NCBI GenBank assembly: GCA_030267565.1
Contig: BRXU01000005.1
Span: forward strand, 5,174,001-5,238,000
Length of the DNA: 64,000 nucleotides
Source: Pleodorina starrii
Taxonomy: Eukaryota > Chlorophyta > Chlorophyceae > Chlamydomonadales > Volvocaceae
Reading direction: 5' to 3'
Made by a program: the position numbers and the translations under genes
Shown here: piece after piece, positions 61,906-64,000 of the stretch
How positions within the stretch are numbered: the stretch's first letter is position 1
How the letters are laid out: each line of letters starts with the position of its first letter
Notes under the pieces: model-generated
Database searches by the model: none
What the model saw: the letters and a program-made list of their open reading frames with translations, nothing else
Told to the model about the DNA's origin: nothing

Positions 61906-64000
61906 ATGGCTACTGCACTTTACCGGTGCTCAAGTAACCTTCACAGGCCAGCGGCGGGAACTTCAGGACGTTTGCTGGTGTTCCGCCCGGCGTTTCGCCA
62001 GCAGTCCGGAAGCCGGTGCTCTCGGCTGTCGCCGCGCGCAGCGGAGGCAGGCACGGAGCCAAGCCCGTCGTATGGCATTGCGGAGCTTGTCCAGAGACGA
62101 AAAGACATTGAGCTAGAGATAAAGCTGGCAGGTGCGGGCTCGCAACCCACGCACCTTCTTCGGAAGCACTTCCTCCAACCAAACCACAAGCACACCGACA
62201 GGCGTGTTTCGGCGACGCAAAACTATTCTCCCCTTGTAAATGCTTTCCCCTACACCATTTCCTAGCTGTTACGAATGCCGCCGCGTCTTTGTGCCTTTAT
62301 TTGGTCGGACAGTGAAGGGTGAGGACTTCAGGGCTGCGGCTCGATTGAAGGAGGAGCTTGAGGAACTCAACCGCAAGGACCCGGTTATGGTCGCCATAAA
62401 GGCGCTGGAGCAAGCCATCAAGGAGGAGCGATACGAGGTGGGCGACGACGGCTGTAACGCGATTTTGCCGTACCGCTCGTCGTATAGGGTCGTATGCAAA
62501 CGCAGCAAGCCGGCCCTATTATTTAATCCATGTGGGTCGTCATCCTGCCCTGTCCGTGCACCCAGCCTCGAACCAGCTCCTGGGACGCGACGCATCAGCG
62601 CCGGATTGCCTGGGACTGCCAGCCGCATATCCCTCACCCCTGGGTCGTGGTCGTCGTCGTCGCATTGCGGGGTCTCCCGGCCCTCTTAGACAACATTCGC
62701 ACGGGTTCGACTCTCCTGTAGAAACCCAGGCTGGACCATGGCTGCCGCTTTCCACTCCTTGAATCACACACAAACACAGCTCCTCAGCTCTGTTGCGTCG
62801 AATGCCGTTCCGGTTCGGGTCCGCGGCTCCGCCGCCCGCCGGCCCGTCCCTCACCCCGGGGTCCCTTGCTCGCTCGCGCGCGTGCCAGGACGCGGCCCGG
62901 ATCAAGGCCCAGATCAAGCAGCTGGAATCGGAGCTGGGGCCGGCGGCGCTGGAGGCTGGGCTCCTCACCACCAGCAGCACGACGGTGACCGCGGGAATCA
63001 AGGTGCACGTGCAGAGGTAGGTAGAGGTACGCACTCGGAGCGGCTGGAGGCGGGGCGCGGGCATAGGGCCTATCATGCGCCGAGCCCCGAAACTCCGCGG
63101 CTCTATCGCGCCCTCGTGCTCTCCACACCGGATTTCAATGCTCCGGCCCAAGCCGTCGCGGTGCGCGGCATCCTGGACCACCCACTCACAAAAGAGGTCA
63201 CGTTGTCTTTTGAACTGGTCCTCCTCCGCTGGCCTCCCTTTGGCTCATCGGTCAACGGCCGTCCATCGGTTGAATGCGCGTTTCGCGCCTCCCTCCTTCC
63301 TTCCCTCCCTCCCTCCCTCCCTCTCTGCCTGCCTGCCTCTCTCCCTCCCTGCCTGCCTCCCTCCCTGCCTGCCTCCCTCCCTCCCTCCGCAGCTACTACC
63401 TGCCCACCAAGTCCAGTCCCTCCGCGGGCCGTTACATGTTTGCCTACCACGTGACCATCACCAACGAAACAGCTGACACGATCGTGCAGCTCCGACACCG
63501 GCACTGGGTCATTATGGACGCTCGGGGGAAGACGGAGGAGGTCAGGTGGGTGCCCCTGGCTGGGAGAGGCGGCTGGCAGGGAGGGGCAGGGGGAGTCGGC
63601 TGGCAATGAGGGGGAGAGGGAGGGGGAGGCGCAATTTGGCGCTGCGGGGAAAAGAACTGACACTGGAGGCGGAGGTGGCGGTGGAGAGCGGATGCGGAGC
63701 AGCGGTTGCGGCGAGGGCTGGTTGAGCCGCGCCGGCGGCGGCGGGAGCTGGAGCTGGAGCAAGGGCGAGGGGGCCTTATGACAGCTGTTGCGTCCGTAGC
63801 TGGGGGGGATCACGGGAAGGGAGGCGGGGTTTGCATGCGCAACGTAGAAGCGGAATTCGGCATCAAATTCCGCAATCGATTGCGTTCATCGTCGGATCTT
63901 GCCAGCAGGCGTCCTGTGCCATATACTGGGCCGATTCGCCTGCGGTGCAAACGGCAACGTGACCCAATTGGGTTGGGATGGGGGTTGTCATGCGATGAGC
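61906..64000 (+). CDS. UVR-UVR-ApaG domain protein, plastid-type, partial
   Basis: Four exons lie in the window: 61906-62131, 62313-62437, 62889-63016, 63393-63545; the gene continues past the end. The first 210 residues begin with an Arg/Ser/Ala-rich presequence (about 1-50) like a transit peptide. Two UVR motifs follow: one near residues 67-94 (VKGEDFRAAARLKEELEEL) and one near 110-135 (EERYEDAARIKAQIKQLE). An ApaG (DUF525) domain then begins at about 149 (VTAGIKVHVQ, RYMFAYHVTITN, HWVIMDARGKTEEVR). UVR motifs mediate protein contacts in UvrB/C, Clp adaptors and EXECUTER proteins. ApaG is a small beta-sandwich binding domain. The upstream in-frame ATG at 61846 would lengthen the presequence; 61906 is preferred for its G at +4. 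The role is unknown, probably regulatory. Confidence 0.85.

Overview
This window is nuclear DNA from a green alga, most probably a chlamydomonad or volvocine species. The genes are GC-rich with strong G/C third positions and are cut by many short GT-AG introns. Low-complexity introns and simple repeats are abundant, and two genes have the chlorophyte polyadenylation motif TGTAA downstream. A plant-type carotenoid isomerase and a plastid-type UVR/ApaG protein also fit an alga. No bacterial, viral or organellar gene arrangement was seen. Exon structures were assembled by hand from splice sites, reading phase and family similarity; every complete multi-exon model closes in frame.

Left part (1-24 kb). 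The minus strand carries a 15-exon prolycopene (carotenoid) isomerase gene, CRTISO, at 1845-11333, with a tRNA-Val(AAC) gene antisense in one intron. Diverging from it is an F-box-like, leucine-rich-repeat (LRR) gene at 12339-15590. The 5' part of CRTISO plus this neighbour was duplicated head to tail. The second copy holds a broken CRTISO fragment (16684-17913) and an intact LRR paralogue (18229-21531). A terminal-inverted-repeat insertion lies in the shared promoter of the first copy only.

Middle part (24-42 kb). A third, longer F-box/LRR gene (24143-27468) is followed by about 3 kb without a recognisable gene. Next come a SET-domain gene with two predicted membrane segments (minus), a solitary histone H4 gene (minus), and two tandem GT61-type glycosyltransferase genes (plus). 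The two GT61 genes share nearly identical patches separated by diverged stretches.

Right part (42-64 kb). A 13-exon gene for the large subunit of replication protein A (RPA1, minus) lacks the four cysteines that normally bind zinc in its third DNA-binding domain. A repeat-rich zone follows, with a probable LINE remnant, a (CA)n tract, a 398-bp uninterrupted TTA array and a low-complexity open frame. Then come nucleoside diphosphate kinase (minus), with an intron directly after its start codon, and the 5' part of a plastid-type UVR-UVR-ApaG gene (plus) that runs off the window.

The genes do not form one pathway. They are ordinary nuclear housekeeping genes (carotenoid synthesis, chromatin, replication, nucleotide metabolism) interleaved with small, locally duplicating families (F-box/LRR, GT61).
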